Shown: positions 10,790-23,300 of the stretch, piece by piece
Position numbering within the stretch: position 1 is the first letter of the stretch
How the letters are laid out: the number at the start of each line of letters is the position of its first letter
NCBI GenBank assembly: GCA_946894095.1
Contig: OX335642.1
Coordinates: 28,779,021-28,843,020 of the forward strand
DNA: 64,000 bases
Origin: Incurvaria masculella
Taxonomy: Eukaryota; Arthropoda; Insecta; Lepidoptera; Incurvariidae
Direction of reading: 5' to 3'
Notes under the pieces: generated by a model
Databases searched by the model: none
What the model was told of the DNA's origin: nothing
Seen by the model: the letters and a program-made list of their open reading frames with translations, nothing else
Program-made: the position numbers and the translations under genes

Positions 10790-11493
10790 TTATTTGTATG
10801 GCTTTGCCGGGGAGGCTTCGTCCTGCATGGTTTTCCACAAATTGTCTGGAGTTCTAGTCGGCAGGAACGAGGCGATCATTTCTCTTCTCTCTGCTTCTCC
10901 CTCCGGCTCGTGGTAAAGTTTTTCCCCAGAAAACTTCCGAATGTTCTCACTAACCGGCCAGAAGCTGCAAGGGGTATAATAGTTTATTTAAAATTAAAAA
11001 ACTTGGGCACTTCAGTAGGAGGGTTACCAAAATGGGTGGCCGTGTTGAGAAACGAAAATGTGCTCGGAACCTCGACATATACTCACCTCGAGAAACCACG
11101 CTCAGGGAGGCACCACACCAACTCATTTACGGTCTATTGCAAAGCTATTGAGTTTAATTAAATTACTTTTCAAGACTCCCAGGTTGAGTGTTAGGTAAAG
11201 CACTCACCGCCAGATAGTTTCGTTGACATGCTTTACGGGAAACCTTGATAGAAAAACTTCAGTTGAAATATGTCACTGTAGTTTTCAAAACAAAGATGAT
11301 TAACCTCAAAACCCAACTTCCCTATTATTGACAGCATAAAAATCATTATTCGGGAAGGTACTCACTGCCAACCGATACCGCACAGGGCTCCGACGCTGAT
11401 GACTGCCGCTGCGATCCTGTTTCTCACCACTTGCGAAGGGGTTCCTCTAACGCGCCGAGGCTTTCGCTTTGACACATCCACTCCAATCGCCAT
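10790..11493 (-). CDS. Small single-pass membrane protein, 100 aa, unassigned
   Basis: There are two exons: 11493-11366 (ATG to a CA|GTGAGT donor) and 10964-10790 (acceptor CCTTGCAG, ending TAA). They join in phase to give 100 residues. The N-terminus is strongly basic (KRKPRRVRGT). A hydrophobic span follows at about residues 28-46 (AAAVISVGALCGIGW), then a charged C-terminal region with YHEPEGEAERREMIASFLP. The layout of a basic leader, one membrane segment and a hydrophilic tail resembles small mitochondrial inner-membrane assembly factors, but I do not recognise the family and assign no function. The stop codon is directly followed by the candidate SLX4 ATG in the same frame. An AATAAA (10794-10789) overlaps the stop. 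Confidence 0.7.
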
Positions 11494-11612
11494 TTTTCTA
11501 GCGATCTGCATTCTCCCGCGCCAATTTCTTTTACGCTCCGCGAGTCGAACGCCGTGCGCGTCGGTAACTATAGAGATCAGACGCCGTGCGGCTCGGTCGG
11601 ACCAATATTATA

Positions 11613-12722
11613 TTACTAGCTGCGGTACCCGGCTCCGCTCGGGTTAGTGTCGGCTAAATTATCTCATGGATAAAAAGTAGCCCACATGACTGGTCCAAAA
11701 TAGGGTCAAACTGGTCCAGGACAATGTATCCATGTACCAAATTTAATCAAGATCGTTCGAGCCGAAATAGCATGATTTAATGAGAAACATCCAATAATTC
11801 CCATTTAGAGCTTCGTTGACGTTTGGTAGCTATTTAAAAAAAAAACATTTGCCGCGAGAACCTTTCTGCACTTTCACTGCTACATTGCTTACCTAGTAAG
11901 TAACGTGTAACGTAGGTAAGTTTTGCGTGGACTCCAACCCACAGCCAGCCTCAACATCGAAAACAGTAACCCATCTCGAACCTGACTGCTCCCAGAGATG
12001 CTATACATTGATAAAATACGCACATAAATCAGGTAAGTGGTTCGCATGTTATAAGACTTTAAGACTCACTACTTACCCTTCTGGTAATGAAGCGTTATAT
12101 TATGTAATCTATAAGTTTTTAGTAGAATCAGGCTAGACGTAGATACAATGCACATCTAAATCGAGTAATTAGTTCTCAAGGATTTTATTCTGTTGGTCGC
12201 TCCTCCGGCGATTTAGCGTGATGCCAAGTAGTCCTAAAGTTGCAGGAAATACCAAGCCGTACTTCAGTAAAAGTAAGCGCTGCCGCCGCAAAGCCGAGCC
12301 GTGCATAGCATTGCAGTTTGTATGACAGCCCCATCTTAGCGTAAGCGGAACTGAATTCTATTTAGCCAATCCTAATTCCCGGGTAGTTAAATGTACATGT
12401 ACTTAGTTTTACAAATCGCTAGTGCCTTGAAAATTCGCCAAACGGACACCAAACAGTCACGACGGCTGCCCTCCCCCCGCCGCCGCTCCCCGCCACCGCC
12501 CCCGGCTCCTCTCCCCCTAGTGTGAAGTATCGCCACCGGCATCATTTTCGCAGCCCCGTTAAAGTTCTAAAGCCCATGGGCACATAAATTGTAGCCTATG
12601 TGTTATTCTGATGTATAAGCTATATTATTGTTAAGTTTCATTAGAATCCATTCAGTAGTTTTTACGTGAAAGAGTAACAAACATCCATCCATCCATCCAT
12701 CCATCCATCCATCCATCCATTA
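11613..12722 (+). repeat. 'GGTACCCGGCTCCGCTCGGG' interspersed repeat with GC-rich insert
   Basis: It starts with CTAGCTGCGGTACCCGGCTC and ends with a 'CAGTAGTTTTTACGTGAAAG' block followed by a CATC microsatellite at about 12684-12720. The same start occurs at 18.19 kb, and a related one at 43.01 kb. A C-rich cassette (about 12458-12560) is the inverted relative of a G-rich block near 43.8 kb. It has no coding capacity. Confidence 0.6.
12684..12720 (+). repeat. (CATC)n microsatellite
   Basis: About nine uninterrupted tetranucleotide units sit at the end of the interspersed repeat. Such tails are common at the 3' ends of lepidopteran repeats. Confidence 0.9.
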
Positions 12723-13706
12723 TTACAAACTTTCCCCTTTATATTATTTATTAGATGAGTCGGTCGGTCGTTATGTGGTCGACGCCAAATGATTCACTGT
12801 TAATTCATTAAAAGTGGGCGAACTAGCTTTAATCCGCAGGATCTAACCGGTTTTTGTATGGTTAGTTGGGTGCTAATCTCGTAATAAATTTTGACAGATG
12901 CTCTCTGAATACGACTGTCCAATACTGTCCATCCCCTGTTTTCACCACCGCGTCGCCCCGGTTACCTGAAATCCGATAAGTAACTTTCGGTTACATGACA
13001 TATTTGTGTGGTGTAACCGTAATGTAACTTTGGGATTTTTGTAGCTGTAGGTAGGAGGGATTCGCCTGATATCGGCAGTAAAGATGATTTGCCTCTAAGC
13101 TTGACTCTCAGCCGAGAATCCGCTCGCAGATTTCAAGCCACCTATTTTTTTGCGTGAGGCGAGACGTGCGAACAGCGGATACAGATGCTCCCGCTCTTCA
13201 CCCTAAACTCCTTACACAATGTGTAGATTATTATTAAGGAAAATTTGTCAAGGAGTTTCAACAAAAAAATACATTCATGGTGTTATTCCTGTATAATTGT
13301 ATTTAGATATGATTACCATTCTTCGTGCAACATGCAATAGGTGCGAAATTTCCGCCAATTGATTCTGCCTAGGTCGCCATTTCTTGTATAGTTTGTGTAT
13401 TTATTTTTAATTGATTTTATCGAAGATACCAGTTATGAAGGAGGTAGATATAAGAAGAATAGAATAGAAGGTGTAAATACAGAACTTTTATATAGTATAT
13501 GGCCTCAGAATTTGCCTTTCCGTGAGGAAAATTCACCTGTTGCGAGGTGTGATTATTTATTATTTATAGTCTGTGTTGTTTACTATTTTCCTGATCAAAG
13601 ACAAAGTAATGTGTATAATTCAAATAAGAATTTGCGTCAATGATTTCATTATATTTTAATCACGTACACAACACAAGAGATATTTAGTTGAAGCACCAAA
13701 CCTTAA

Positions 13707-14248
13707 GGTGGCCCAACCCGCTCATTTCTCCATACAAAAGGGGAAAGAAGATCACGCCTATATTTCTTGTCAGAGATCCAAAATTTTGCTCAATATAGCT
13801 TTATTTGATTGAACTAGATGTCTGATGACCATTGGCATTGTAAAATTGTGTTTGGTTTCCAAGTTATAACGTCCGAAAGTTCGGATTTTTCGCGCGTTTT
13901 ATACAATTACTTTGGAGGTGGATTACGCAATGATAAAGTAAGAACGTCTTAAAAAGATTAGTCATCAGACATAGCTTGTTTAATCAAGATTTATAATCTA
14001 TTTGGTTTTTGTTAGATTTTTGACTACAGCGGCTGTGGTTTACTTTTAGCTATAAGTCGTTTTGAAACTAAAATTTTCGTAAATCTTACCAAATCATACA
14101 CTATGCACATTGTCTTTTTTGTGGACAGGTTGCATCTTCCTCATAACGGAGCCTGTCTTATTCTTAGAAACAGAGAAGGTCCCAGAGCGCAACAGCACGG
14201 TTTTGTACCGTGCCCGCAAATGAGTTGAGGCCGCCGGGTTGGGCCACC
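13707..14248 (+). mobile_element. TTAA-flanked MITE, full length, 542 bp
   Basis: TTAA lies at 13703-13706 and 14249-14252. The terminal inverted repeats GGTGGCCCAACCCG and CGGGTTGGGCCACC are intact. It lies just upstream of the paracaspase start codon and could supply 5' UTR or promoter sequence. Confidence 0.85.
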
Positions 14249-14367
14249 TTAAGAGGATATCCAGGAACTTGTATTCGTGGAAGCGATGTGAATAATTTTC
14301 GACGTGGCTTTGGTCGGGTCGAATCCCCTCCCAGTTCATTTGCTGTTCGTGCATCAGGTTACCCACC

Positions 14368-17300
14368 ATGGATTCCGAATCACTTCTCAGGTCTATCCCG
14401 TACACTGAGCACGAAGAGGCAAAGCAGTTCTCGTGCGATACCTGCGAGGAACTGGCGCGCCTCGCCGGACTCAGGTAACACGAGGGTAGGTTGTAAGCTT
14501 AATGTAGGTCACAATAAAATCTAATGGCAAAACCCCAATCAATCAAGTCTTGCTTTGTGCAGGAAGGCACAAGAAAAAGTGTTTTGGCTGACATAATGAC
14601 AATTCTGTGTGCCAAACATGCAGAAATTTTGCTAATCTAAGGCTCTATTTCAAGAGGCAAGAAAAGTGGTGTAAAGGGCTTACGAGACAATCAAGCCACT
14701 TGAGGCAAGCACAAAGATTTAGGCTTGAGTCAAGCATGGTTGATCCATTAAAATGATTGCTTTTTGCTTGATCAAGTCACTAGAGTTCCAAGACAGGATG
14801 ACGGCTTGACATGACTGACCATGTTTGCAACAAGCTGTTCAGGCAACTGATGATTATATCAAAAAGATAGGCTCCGTGATGAGGAGAATGCAACATGTCT
14901 ACAAAGCAGACAATGCGGATAGTGTTTCATTTGGTAAGATCTACGAAAAAGTTAATTACAAAACGACTTTTAGGTAAAAATAAACCACGACCGCTGTGGT
15001 CAAAAATCAAACAAAACGAAATTGATTATAAATATTTATGACCTAACTTGTGTCTGATGACTAATCTTTTTAAGATGCTTTTACTTTATCGATGAGTTAT
15101 CCACCACCAAAGTTATTGTATAAAACGGGCAAAAAAATTCGAACTTTCGGACCTCATAACTTTGAGACCAAACACAATTTTTCAATGCCAACGGTCATCA
15201 GACGTCTAGTTCGATCAAATAAAGCTATTTTGAGCAACATTTTGGATCTCTGACAAGAAATATGGGCATGATCTCCTTTCCACGTTTGTATGGGGAGTAG
15301 AGCGGGAAGGCCCACCTTAACACACAAGTCAGTCAGCGTGTTTGCGTCCACTGCTGGACATACGCCTCTCCAATTTTTCTCCAGTCCTCCTGGCTCTCAG
15401 CGGTGCACAAGTGCAAATAATTAATTTAACCAGGGCTTGATCAAGCACCTTGACGTGTGAATCAAGCGGCGTGTCAAACCCTTATCTCAACAAACACAAT
15501 TCTACATGCTTGCCTCAAGCGGCTTGATTGCCTCAGAAACCCTTTATATATTTTTTTATTTCACCTAGTCCATTGCAGTTGAGGCATTCCGAAGAAAATG
15601 TCGCTTTGTTTTGTTTGTTCAATTGTTTATTACCTATGTAGTAGTTTACATGTCATTTATATCAAACCAACAGAATTAAAACTGTGACGTATTTAATGAC
15701 ATGTTAAGATATATAGTATCTTGAGTTCTAGCATGTTGAGGAGTTGTTGGTGGCGCAGTGACATCAAATAACCCTCTGTTGAAGGGTATCGTACCAACAT
15801 CTGCAGAGGCCTGGGGAGCAGCTCATACGAGACCTGGACCGTCGGGGCCTAAACACGTGCCAGTACAGACGGCTACTGCAGACTTTCAACAGCCGTGCCT
15901 CAACGCAGTTGCTCTCAGAATGCTTTCGACCGCAATCAAAGGTTCGCAAACATGCACCAGCCTGACATGATTGGATGTAGTCCAAACTAAACACTTCTGG
16001 TTTGCAGTTACAATTAATGGTGTTAAAAATAACTTTCTTGTGTTTAGTAGGGTTGATTTTTTATGTTTTCAGCAATGGTTTATGAATAATCTAATTTAAC
16101 AAATTGTTGCCAAGAGAATTAATATTAGAAGGGACTTTCTTACAATTCAAAAAGGAAACACAGCAAAACAGGAACATGCTATCCTGCTATACTTATATTA
16201 AAGATTATGACTGATGGAAAACGGTGGAATTCATCTCGACTACAATAAAATATCCCACCGAAAACATAATTTTAAAAACAGGCCTAACATCTCGTCTGTT
16301 ATCTGCCAAAAAAAAATCAGATTTTTTGCCAAATTTTGGCCTACTATTAAGTAGAAATATTGTATTCATTGATACATTTATAGCACAGTTGGCACAATTT
16401 TAAAAACCAATATTAAGTAGTTCTTCACAATTTTTAAGCACAACAAAACAGATATTGTGTTACTTTAAAAAAAATGGAGCCATCTGAGAAAACAGTTTGT
16501 GCATCACTCATGTTAAATAAAACTTCTTGAATTTCGGCAGTCATTCTTAGTACATAATTAGTATACACTAAGTTAGTATATATACAATTTTGGTAATAAT
16601 TTTAGTATTACTTTGCCGAGGTCAGGTACGTAGAACCCTTTAATCGTAGAACAAATGAAAAGATGTATGTCTGTAGAGGAAGGAAAAGAAGTATGCTTTG
16701 ATCTGACCATATGGCATTCTATCATCTCTCTGTAACCCTCCAGGCAAGACGTGATGGTATGTATGTATGCACTAATTTTACTTTGAACGAGCCGACAGTG
16801 CTGGATTTGTTCATTATGCTGACCAAATGAAGCATCCTAAAACCAACTTACGAACTATATCCCAATAACCTCTTTCAGGTGGCGATTCTCATTGGAAATG
16901 AGCTGTACAGACACATGAGCAAGTTGCGAACACCCGAGAAAGATTGCAGGGAACTCGGAGAAAAGCTACGGTCCCTGGGATTTATTGTGATAATTCTGAA
17001 GGATGCAACGGCGGACGCTGTGAGGAGGATATTGGACAGTATTGTGGACGTTATACCAGAAAAGTCCTATTGTAAGTGAGAAATTTTTAGATTAAAGTTT
17101 ATCAGAAAGACACGGTAGAGAATGGAGCAAGCGAGAGAACTGTTTTGTCAATCTTCCTAATCAATGCTCTAACTTACCGATCAATTCTGGAGCGTAAAAA
17201 TAATATAAATGGTCCCATTGCATCCCTTCCTGTACATGTCGTAAGAGGCGACTAAGGGATTTGTCATACGTGGGTCCGATTATACAAAAAACTGTGGTTT

Positions 17301-20300
17301 CCCTTACCATCCTACCAATCCTATCGCATTTAATGATTAAAGAAGCGACAAAATTGTCTGTGTTTACCATCAACTTCAATGTAGACGTGCATTATAAGTA
17401 AGATCTTGGCATAGCACCTAGTTCCCATGTGTTGTCACCATCCATGACCAGTTTCAGTGTGGCCCCTTTTAAATTTTGGAAAGCTGTAGTATAGCATTCT
17501 TTCCGTGATGGCATTGCATGGAGAAAAGTGAATATTTTTTACTTGAATATTTGAATATACACTCAAACATACATTTCTTAAGTGCATTTTTTTATAAATA
17601 CATGCAATGAAATAAATATTTGTAAAATCATGGCTAATAATAATACAATATTAGGTACATGGCTAATTGGTTTTAAAAACTTTTCTTTTTAAAATTGTTC
17701 CCTGATAAGGCATTGATTAATTTCCTATGGCAGTTTGTGAGCAATTTCGTTAAGTGTGAGAGAATGAATGGACAGAAATGTATGTGGTATACTGGGGATG
17801 GATGGCTAAATACCACACCTACAATCATGATATTAGCCCAACACGCCTCATTCCTGAAGGAATTAGGTGCAATTACAGCACAATCCCTTTGTGCACGGCT
17901 ACATTGAACTGGAATAAAAATGCGTTTTTTTTATTACCACTATTTTCATTGTTTATTGTTGTTGTTTATTGTTTATTCATCATCCATAGACAGTACACTG
18001 CACTCGGATTTGTCATATTTTATCATTTTATCATTAGCCAGTTCGGCAATACCAGCGAAGAAGAACTGGCAAGAAACTCCACTGGTTTTTTTTTTCAACG
18101 TCCACTTAGTCTAAGTTTTCAAAAGTATAAAGCACAAACAATTAATATCATATGCTACAGTTCATGACAAATATCAGTTTATTTGTAACTAGCTGAGGTA
18201 CCCGGCTCCGCTCGGGTCAATGTCATTTTTGGCTGATTTAGGACTGGTCAAGTTCAGCCTGCGTTTGCAATGTAAGCGGAAAAAATGTAATTATTTACGA
18301 CATCACATTAGAAACCTCAAAAATAACAGTATTTCTCCACTATTTGATGAATGTTATTTTACATATAAACCTTCCTCTTCAATCACTCTATCTATTTAAA
18401 AAAACCGCATCAAAATCCGTTGCGTAGTTTTAAAGATTTAAGCATACATAGGGATATAGGGACAGAGAAAGCGACTTTGTTTTATACTATGTAGTGAAGA
18501 CTATGCTCCGCCATCTAACATGTTGCCAATTGGAGCAAGCCGGTCCCCACAAACAGCACCCGTTTACGAGCATCACGCCGGGCTCAGCCATCGCCTCTGT
18601 CAACCATATTTTAGGGAAAGAGGAGACCCGAACCTAGCGTCGCCGCAAGCAAAGACCTTAAAGCGAGGCACTACTCCGGTGGCAACCATGGAGGTGAAGA
18701 AATAACTGGAGAAATAACGTCCATACAACGAGCGCGCAAAAAATGACGTAACGCAACTTACAACATTTTATTGCCGTACAAATTTGTAGCGCAATGATGA
18801 AAACGGAGAAAAATCCAATTTGAAGTCTCCCAAATTGGTAGATAAACCGATAAAGATAAGAATTATTTTTTAATAAACCAGATGGTCGTTACGTCATTCC
18901 TCATTCGTGATGATGACAGCGAGTGCCGCATCAACAATATCTAATAAATACTGGCTGAATCCGGCCGTCAAACCCATTGAAAACTACATGAGTTAGAAAG
19001 ATGTTATGCAAACCATAGCCAACAAATAATTAGGTTGCAAAAATTAGCAAAAATATTGCTCATTAGAGCAACGTGGTGGCAAGTGAAGCTGGGGGTAATG
19101 CCGCGGCGCTGAGCGGGATGAAAACATCACCGTCCATGGATCCATTTGTAAATTGTTGTTCGTAATTACTTTTCTGAAATAGTGAATTACAAAGAAATAT
19201 TTTGAAAAGGCGTTTTATTTGCACGCTCTTATATGTCTTATATGTAGAGAATCTCCAAATATAAAAATAAATTTAGGCGGTTACATAGCCTATGGATATT
19301 GGGTTTGTGATTTCCGTTTTTTTATTAAACAATTATAAAGTTAAATTATTAAAGTTTGTAAACTACCTGAATTAGATAATTTTATGTATCTAATGGATAC
19401 GACTTTACCGTTATTTCATTAATTTGAGTTTCAGCGACAATTGAATTTGAAGCTAGGTAGGTAATCAGATTTTGAAAATAATCAGAAAAAGGTTTTTTCA
19501 AAATCTGGATTAATTCAAAAATTTATTCCGAAGAAATGCTGTTTCATCAGAATTTGTAGCGAGAACAGACAATTACTAACAAATATACGTAAGTGTGTGA
19601 AATGCATTCTCTGTTAAATGCGCCAATGTAGCACTAATCCCGTATTTAAGCCCAACTGGACACTGGCAAAATTGTCTAAAAATAGGACAGAGAGGCCTTA
19701 ATTTAAATAAATAAATTAATCAACATAAGTATAGTTTTAGTTTTTATCCGACATCAAACACTAAAAGTGTAAAATACCCGTTGGGGTCGGTGCAAACCAA
19801 CCAAAGAATAACACCACTATGTCACCGACCCAAAAATGGGTGTTATTTTCCACTTCTTAGTGCTTGAATTCGGTTTTATTAGGGTTCCGTACCCAAAGGG
19901 TGACAACGAAACCCACAAAAATTAAGATTTTGCTGACCGTCCATCCATCCGACCGTCTGTCCGTCATTCCGTCCGTCTGTTACAGGGCTGTATCTCATTA
20001 ACAATAATAGGTAAATAGTTGCAATTTTCACAGATTGTGTATATTTATGGCCGCTATGACAACAAATAGCAAACATTTTGAAATATTAATAATAAAAGGG
20101 GATTGATTTTTTGGGTGAAATCATGTAAGATGCTAGGGAACCCTTCGTTTAAGAGTCCGACTCGCACTTGTCCGGTTTTTTGGTTAGTGATTCCGGTACA
20201 GGCGCACTCCTTTCAGGTACTAACTTTACGTAATTATCTTGACCTTGAACTTTACGTAAATATCGTGTAGACTTCAGTTATTTGAGTGCTCCAAGCAGAA

Positions 20301-23300
20301 TGCCCACTCAAGTCCTCAATGGCTTTTCATAAGCGTATTTTTATTATATTTGTCTCAATGATGGAAGCCAAATTTTTCAAAATTTTTATCAAAATAAGTT
20401 GGCACTGTTTGCTACAAATACGCAATTATCTTTTAAATATTTGTCAAATATCATTTCATAATGCTAGATTCAGTATATTATCAAAATAACGTACAACTTT
20501 TTTGAAAAAAAATATATTAAGTCAACATTTTATCGCGCATATTCAGACTTATGTATATTTAAGTAAGAGTTTTATTTTAGGCTGGTTCGTGCAAATAACA
20601 TAAAATATAATTTAAGAAGTATTTCTATGGGTAAGCATAAATCCAGCAGTAGATATTTAAATACACATACAGACATACTAATTGCATGCTATATAATACC
20701 TATTTCTGGCTAAATAGAGGAATTCTGCATGAAATGAAAATAGGTAGCGAATTGAGATTATTTTGAGTTCGTGTTGATTGATGGCATAACACCATCCCCA
20801 TAGAAATGTTATCAAGTGAAATATCCACTATTTCGAATATTTACCGTATACTTACAGGTAATATGATATTCCTGAATGTTTTTTATGTCTCGTCAAGTTG
20901 TTTATGCATCATTTTACAATGCACGACGGCATATTCAATTACAATTCGATCTTACGTCAAACTAGCCCGCAATAGCTAGCGAGGCAAGACTAAAATGGCC
21001 GCAGGTTCTGTCAAGATGACACGCCCCCCGCGGCACAATTGTGATAAGGCCATTTTTTTAGTTCCATTCGTTCTCCTGTTATTTCTTCACCTCCATGGTG
21101 GCAACATGAAAAATTAGTTTGAGAGCAACCTGTATAATAATATACGAATAAAATTCCTGTAAGATTCCAGAAATAAATGGCGGTTCCAGGAATTAAATAA
21201 TAAGACAACTATTGTGGTGAAATTCTTGGGGGCAAAGCTCAGGCGGAAATGAAACACCTGGATCTCTTGACTTACTGTTTAATGAATTAATAAAGAAGCT
21301 AATATAATAATAAATTAAAGAAAAAGTCCTCGTGAAGAAAAACTACCTTTTCTTTTCGAGGTGTCGCGAGTGACAGACTAAAATAAGCTCTATTTATGAA
21401 ATATAACTTTTTAACAATAATTATTAATCGCCAGGAATATCTGGCGACATATTTTTTTTTTTGTTGCTTTTTGGATCTGCCATCGGCTCCACAGAGCCAT
21501 AATCAGATGGTTTCCGGTGGTTCTTTTTTTGCAGGAGATGCTTCAGCAAGCATCATTCCCTGGTCAGTAACACCTATCGGTGCTGTCTACGATCTCGTGT
21601 CCAGGTCTAGGATGTTCCAGCCATTCAGACGGGAAACAGTGTCACTTGTCTTTAATAGACTTTTAGCTAAGTTATTTGTGTGTTTTTCGAGCCTGTTCTT
21701 GTAACTTGTGCACTGGTTTTTTACCATTTCCTTTAACATAGGCATTTCTAGGTATTCATGTATTTCTTGGTTGCGAGTGAACGACGGTGCTCTGGCTATA
21801 TTTCTCAGCACTATATTTTGGAACCTTTGGAGTACTTCGAGATTAGAATTGCTCGCACTCCCCCAGAGTTCTATTCCGTAGCTCCAGATAGGTCTGATGA
21901 TGCTCTTATAAACCAGTATTTTGTTGTTGAGTGAAAGTGACGAATCTCTACCCAGTAGCCAGTATAGGCCTTTATATTGTAGACTTGCATCTGTTCTCTT
22001 TGCTTTAATATGATTAGACCAAGTGAGCCTCCTGTCGAGATGTAGTCCCAGGTATTTTACACAGGTTTTCTTTGGTAGTTCTTCTCCCCCCGTTGTGACC
22101 GGTGCACAATCTCCTTTTCTCAGTATAAACGTGATGTGGTTGGATTTTGTTGAGCTACATTTGATTCTCCATGTCTCGAGCCATTGATCGATCTTGTTCA
22201 GTTGTGTTTGTATCTTCTTGGAAGCTTTTGACGGGTCTAGGTCACTAGCAAGACATGCAGTGTCATCGGCATATGTTGCAGTCACCACCTGGTCCGTTGT
22301 CGGCAGGTCTGCAGTGTAGATCGAATATAGCACCGGGCCAAGTACAGATCCTTGCGGAACAGAGGCATGAACATCATATATTTTTGAGAAATCTTCACCT
22401 GATTTAACTTGAAATTTTCTTTGGTTCAAATATGATCGTAGTACCATGTAGTAGGAGTTTGGTAGCAGGTTTTTTAGTTTGAACAGTATGCCTTTATGCC
22501 ACACTCTGTCAAACGCTTGTTGGACATAATTGGCGACATTATTGAAAATTTAAATTTTTGAGCATCTACAATTTCAGAAAAAAAAAATTACTCAGGCTTA
22601 CACATTTTCGTTTGCTATGACCCACATTTCAAAATGTGAGTCGACTGGTATTTCGAATAAGCTTGAAACTAAGACGAGGAGCAATCCAGTAGCAATGCGT
22701 AGCAACTTTGAATGAAGATTCACCACGCAAAATCGTTGTGACGATTTGCGTGCTCGCCCTGCCGGATATCTTCAGTACAGCCATTCATAGTTGAATTCAA
22801 CGTCTTCAACTGCAGGCGTAATTTACTACGCGGGCCACGGCTTCGAGCTGAGCGGCGCCCGCTACGCGCTCGGCGTGGACGCGCCGTGCGAGGACATCCG
22901 CCTCGAGCACGCCGTGTCGGCGAGCCACATGCTCTGCCGCGTGGGCAAACGCCGCCCGGAGATGTGTGTGCTGCTCATGGACATGTGTGCGTTCAGCCTT
23001 CATCGGTGAGTTTCTTTATGCGACTCGAAAGAGAAAAGTAAAGAAGCAGAAGTGGCATCCGGTCAATATAGCATCTCCGCCCATATGGGGATCCGGCAGC
23101 GCACCTGTTGAATTTTCTTAGAATGCAGGGTGAACCTTCCCTACTTACTAGGGGTTTAAACTTGCTCGAATTGATACCATAGCATTAAATGAAAGATGCT
23201 CGAAGTGGCAATATAATGTTATCTACGTTTTCCGTCCAGTTCATTGTGACCACGCTCATGCAAAGAGAAGGTCCTGGCACGGCATCTAGTTCATTCTCGA

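Larger units (their letters stand above)
11494..14367. other. Divergent intergenic region between the small-protein gene and the paracaspase
   Basis: Transcription diverges from this 2.9-kb region. The first ~110 bases upstream of the small gene are GC-rich with CpGs (GCGCCAATTTC, CGCGAGTCGAACGCCG), consistent with its promoter. The rest holds an interspersed repeat with a (CATC)n end (11.6-12.7 kb), about 950 bases with no recognisable feature, and a full TTAA MITE ending about 115 bases before the paracaspase start codon. Confidence 0.55.
14676..15543. mobile_element. MITE with ~45-bp inverted arms, interrupted
   Basis: The left arm AAGGGCTTACGAGACAATCA and the reverse complement of the right arm (AAGGGTTTCTGAGGCAATCA) align with few differences. 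The flanking sequence is rich in TCAAGC/GCTTGA words. Other elements have inserted between the arms. Confidence 0.6.
14475..15808 (+). other. Paracaspase intron 1, nested MITEs
   Basis: It contains an element with ~45-bp inverted arms (14676-14722 and 15497-15543, both holding CAATCAAGCC and CTTGAGGCAAGC). Between the arms lies a truncated TTAA MITE (about 14868-15316) and a short RTE-like LINE tail (15325-15415, minus). Nothing else is recognised. Confidence 0.6.
17072..22815 (+). other. Paracaspase intron 3 (5.7 kb), repeat-filled
   Basis: It holds SINE family A fragments (17.2-17.45 and 17.8-17.91 kb), a repeat shared with 52.3 kb, a GGTACCCGGCTCC repeat, a SINE family B fragment (19.38-19.51 kb), a GGGTTCCGTACC element and a truncated Jockey LINE. 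The remaining stretches (18.5-19.3 kb, 20.2-21.4 kb) are AT-rich with no gene. A 28-base stretch beginning CAACCATGGAGGTGAAGAAA at about 18683 recurs inverted near 21.07-21.10 kb. Confidence 0.6.

Noticed and set aside
12684..12720. CRISPR-like or functional tandem array
   Set aside because: It is a plain CATC microsatellite at the end of an interspersed repeat; there are no spacers.
14094..14405. A minus-strand gene of 103 residues
   Set aside because: Half of it lies in the TTAA MITE and the other half is antisense to paracaspase exon 1.
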